DNA of 5,349 bases from a bacterium (Candidatus Gribaldobacteria) CG10_big_fil_rev_8_21_14_0_10_41_12 (GTDB lineage: Bacteria; Patescibacteriota; Minisyncoccia; Minisyncoccales; CG1-02-41-26), in NCBI GenBank assembly GCA_002773545.1, contig PFAV01000002.1:1256-6604 (forward strand). The letters run 5' to 3'. How positions within the stretch are numbered: position 1 is the first letter of the stretch; every line of letters begins with the position of its first letter. The position numbers and the translations under genes were made by a program. The notes under the pieces were generated by a model. The model ran no database searches, was not told the DNA's origin, and saw only the letters and a program-made list of their open reading frames with translations. Shown one piece after another: positions 3,816-5,349 of this stretch.

Positions 3816-4760
3816 TTAAGCGCGGGAAACACGAATCAGCCCCGAGCAGGGAATGATTTCTGCGCCGCGTTTTTCTAAGGCGTCTAAAAATTGATTGACG
3901 CCCAAAGAGTCAGACGAAATATGGCCGGCAATAACCACATTAATGTTGGCCGCCTCGGCTTCCTTGCGATGTTCTTCGCTTTGGTGCATACCAATAACCG
4001 TGCCAATACCAGCTTGCGCCATTTTTTCGTAAAGCTTGGGCGAGCCCTCGGTGCCCCCGGTAATCTCGGTTAAAGCAATGCGGCCAACCCGATTTTCCAG
4101 GCCGCCAGCAAAAATTTTAGGCCCGGCGCCAATTTTTTGCGCTTGTTTGTATTCGGGAACTTCTTTGAGTTTTTCCACTAAATCGCCTACGGTTTCTATG
4201 GTTTTATCTTCAATGACTGGCCGCAAAAAATTAGCCGCCAGATTGTCGCAGGGCGTATGCAAGCACATAAAGTTAAACCCCAACAAGCGAGCTGTGTCCA
4301 CCGCGCGGTCGTGGTTTGAGGCGTTAATGCCTCGCGCCACCTCGGAGATTCGTTCTTTCATTAAACCCTCAGCAATATTAATAGGCACGCCGTATTTATT
4401 TAGAATATCGCACTGCAAGCTCATTACTTCATGCAAAGCGGCCAAACCCTTGCCCCGAGGGTGATGGGCAATAATCAAATCAATGCCGCCCAATTCTTTG
4501 GCCAACAATATCTCGGCCGTCTCAATATCAATGCCCACCAAAACTTTTTTGATTTCGCGGTCGTCAGCCACATGCAAAATTCGCGAGTCCAAATATGGGT
4601 TAGTTAATTCCTCTTGGTCAAAATCGCTTTTGGCTTTTTCGTCTAATTTCTCGTAGCGTTTCTTTTTGCGAGCCAAAAAACTGTCAATTTCTTGCTCGGC
4701 TCTAAAATCAGCGGCTCGGCCCATTTTAATGGCTAACTCAAAAATTTCCTGAACTTTCAT
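3816..4760 (-). CDS. NIF3/DUF34 family dinuclear-metal protein
   Basis: This 314-aa cytosolic protein has the NIF3/DUF34 (YbgI-like) signature. Seen are VGIDIE, LIIAHHP (H99, H100), LHTPCDN (H168, D172), GMHQSEEH (257-264) and AGHISSD (H280, D284). In E. coli YbgI two metals are held by an HH pair, an Asp and a C-terminal H-x3-E. Here H99/H100, D172 and H280 fit, but the final Glu is replaced by Asp284. The first 70 residues are a charged helical extension in place of the usual short WDNVGL-type start, so this is a divergent subtype. The biochemical role of the family is unsettled; metal chaperone or hydrolase activity has been proposed. The start ATG at 4760 lies 5 nt after the stop of the Lys-rich protein, and no Shine-Dalgarno sequence is present; the two are probably co-transcribed. 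Confidence 0.9.
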   Translation of the reverse strand: MKVQEIFELAIKMGRAADFRAEQEIDSFLARKKKRYEKLDEKAKSDFDQEELTNPYLDSRILHVADDREIKKVLVGIDIETAEILLAKELGGIDLIIAHHPRGKGLAALHEVMSLQCDILNKYGVPINIAEGLMKERISEVARGINASNHDRAVDTARLLGFNFMCLHTPCDNLAANFLRPVIEDKTIETVGDLVEKLKEVPEYKQAQKIGAGPKIFAGGLENRVGRIALTEITGGTEGSPKLYEKMAQAGIGTVIGMHQSEEHRKEAEAANINVVIAGHISSDSLGVNQFLDALEKRGAEIIPCSGLIRVSRA

Positions 4761-4765
4761 AAAAA

Positions 4766-5053
4766 TTATTTAGCGGGCTTTTTAACTTTCTTAACTAATT
4801 TCTTAGAAACAAACTTTTTCGCTGGTTTGACTGCCTTAGCCGCTTTAGCTTTGGTTGGTTTGGCCTTAACCGCTTTTTCCACGGGCTTGGCTTTGTTTTC
4901 CGCCTTAACCGCCTCGGTCTGTTTCAAAAACCTGCCCTTTATTTTGGCAATTTCTTCAACTTGCTTGTCTAACTCAAAAAATTGCCCCCGAATGCGAGAT
5001 TTTTCGCGAGCCACAAATTTCCGCTGACCCTTGTTTAAGTCCTTTTTATTCAT
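4766..5053 (-). CDS. Small basic protein with histone-H1-like Lys/Ala/Pro tail
   Basis: The protein has 95 residues in two parts. Residues 1-50 form a charged, likely helical or coiled segment (KGQRKFVAREKSRIRGQFFE, then LDKQVEEIAKIKG). Residues 50-95 are low-complexity Lys/Ala/Pro/Val with repeated KAKP, AKAAKAVKPAKK and KKVKKPAK, like histone H1 or AlgP tails. It has no signal peptide or membrane segment. Such tails bind nucleic acids through charge, so a nucleoid, RNA or ribosome-associated role is plausible but not shown. I recall short CPR proteins with a similar R-x-K-x-RIR start but cannot name the family. It is the first gene of a cluster with NIF3 and the 56-aa protein; a candidate promoter lies at 5106-5134. 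Confidence 0.8.
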   Translation of the reverse strand: MNKKDLNKGQRKFVAREKSRIRGQFFELDKQVEEIAKIKGRFLKQTEAVKAENKAKPVEKAVKAKPTKAKAAKAVKPAKKFVSKKLVKKVKKPAK

Positions 5054-5064
5054 AATTTCAATTT

Positions 5065-5100
5065 ACTACACTTTTTGTCCTATAGAACAGTTTTTGTAGT
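5065..5100. promoter_or_regulatory. Imperfect 36-bp dyad in the leader of the Lys-rich protein gene
   Basis: ACTACA (5065-5070) and TGTAGT (5095-5100) are inverted about the same centre as CTATAG (5080-5085). In all, 12 of 18 positions are symmetric. The site falls between the candidate promoter and the ATG at 5053, so it could be an operator or a leader hairpin. The support is weak. Confidence 0.25.
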
Positions 5101-5105
5101 TTTTT

Positions 5106-5134
5106 ATTAAACTAACTTATTTTTAATTTAGCAA
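5106..5134 (-). promoter_or_regulatory. Candidate promoter of the Lys-rich protein/NIF3 cluster
   Basis: On the minus strand TTGCTA (5134-5129), a 17-nt spacer and TTTAAT (5111-5106) lie about 53 nt before the ATG at 5053. The expected start is near 5099. Each hexamer differs from consensus, and the AT-rich context makes chance matches likely. Confidence 0.4.
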
Positions 5135-5167
5135 ATAATCCTTAAAAACGCAATCTCTAAAATAACT

Positions 5168-5202
5168 CAAGCCGCTCGAAATATGAAAAATCGAACGGCT
5201 TG
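5168..5202 (-). terminator. Hairpin, probable terminator of the right-edge gene
   Basis: CAAGCCGCTCGA (5168-5179) and TCGAACGGCTTG (5191-5202) pair at 11 of 12 positions around an 11-nt loop. It starts 19 nt after the stop of the minus-strand gene at the right edge. The following tract on the minus strand is only moderately T-rich (GAGTTATTTT), so it is an imperfect intrinsic terminator. Confidence 0.6.
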
Positions 5203-5221
5203 GCTGTTTGGAAAGTTTTTA

Positions 5222-5349
5222 TTATTCCAAACTCTTTTGGGTCTTTTGCTTTTTCGTTTTATTGAATCGTCGCCACCCATCGTCAATAAGCTCGTCATCG
5301 CCCTCATTTTCTAGAGAAAATTCAAGAGCGGTTTTTTTATCTTGTTTCT
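5222..5349 (-). CDS. Unrecognised protein, C-terminal 41 residues (runs off the window)
   Basis: The frame is open from the right edge (first full codon at 5347) to TAA at 5224-5222. It encodes an acidic patch (LENEGDDELIDDGWRRF) followed by a basic Lys/Gln-rich end (NKTKKQKTQKSLE). I do not recognise the family and the N-terminus is missing. Support is the open frame, two tandem TAA-type stops (with the preceding GAA) and a hairpin just downstream. Confidence 0.55.
   Translation of the reverse strand, partial: KQDKKTALEFSLENEGDDELIDDGWRRFNKTKKQKTQKSLE

Noticed and set aside
4036..4464. Plus-strand open frame of 142 codons opposite NIF3
   Set aside because: It is a Ser/Pro/Ala-rich shadow of the conserved NIF3 reading frame.
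4827..5027. Plus-strand frame resembling an Ala/Leu-rich membrane protein
   Set aside because: It is the reverse reading of the Lys/Ala-rich tail, which gives Leu/Ala by complementarity.
1..5349. CRISPR array, insertion sequence, prophage or riboswitch
   Set aside because: No regularly spaced repeats, transposase or integrase motifs, attachment-site pairs or known riboswitch cores were seen.

Overview
The window most likely comes from a bacterium of the Candidate Phyla Radiation (Patescibacteria). This is inference from compact, touching or overlapping genes, a near absence of Shine-Dalgarno sequences, Lys-rich proteins, an Elp3 typical of these genomes and small antitoxin-like proteins. Bacterial -35/-10 promoters and hairpin/U-tract terminators argue against archaea. 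TAA, TAG and TGA all act as stops and no intact gene carries an internal TGA, so code 11 applies, not the UGA-Gly code 25.

Left part (1-993, minus strand): the first 39 codons of an antitoxin-like protein under a strong, nearly leaderless promoter; a complete tRNA-Arg(CCG) with encoded CCA; and, 6 nt upstream of it, a class I methyltransferase resembling Trm9/ALKBH8. Centre (991-2637, plus strand): a full-length Elp3 (radical SAM plus GNAT). The methyltransferase and Elp3 are divergent and their ATG codons overlap inside one CCATGG. The best Elp3 promoter lies inside the methyltransferase coding sequence.

Right part (2617-5349, minus strand): an alpha/beta hydrolase with a complete catalytic triad but an in-frame TAA, its tail overlapping the Elp3 tail by 21 bp; a 36-aa basic ORF 2 nt upstream of it; a clear terminator; then a tight cluster of an antitoxin-like 56-aa protein, a NIF3/DUF34 protein and a Lys/Ala-rich basic protein; a hairpin; and the C-terminus of an unrecognised protein.

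The most interesting point is functional. In eukaryotes Elp3 makes cm5U at tRNA wobble U34 and Trm9/ALKBH8 methylates it to mcm5U. Here an Elp3 and a Trm9-like methyltransferase share a start-codon junction, suggesting a compact bacterial cm5U-to-mcm5U pathway. The Elp3 gene also carries strong palindromes, two at variable protein loops, that resemble palindromic elements inserted into coding sequence. No stretch over 300 bases lacks a gene; the largest gaps (3504-3631 and 5054-5221) hold terminators, dyads and candidate promoters.
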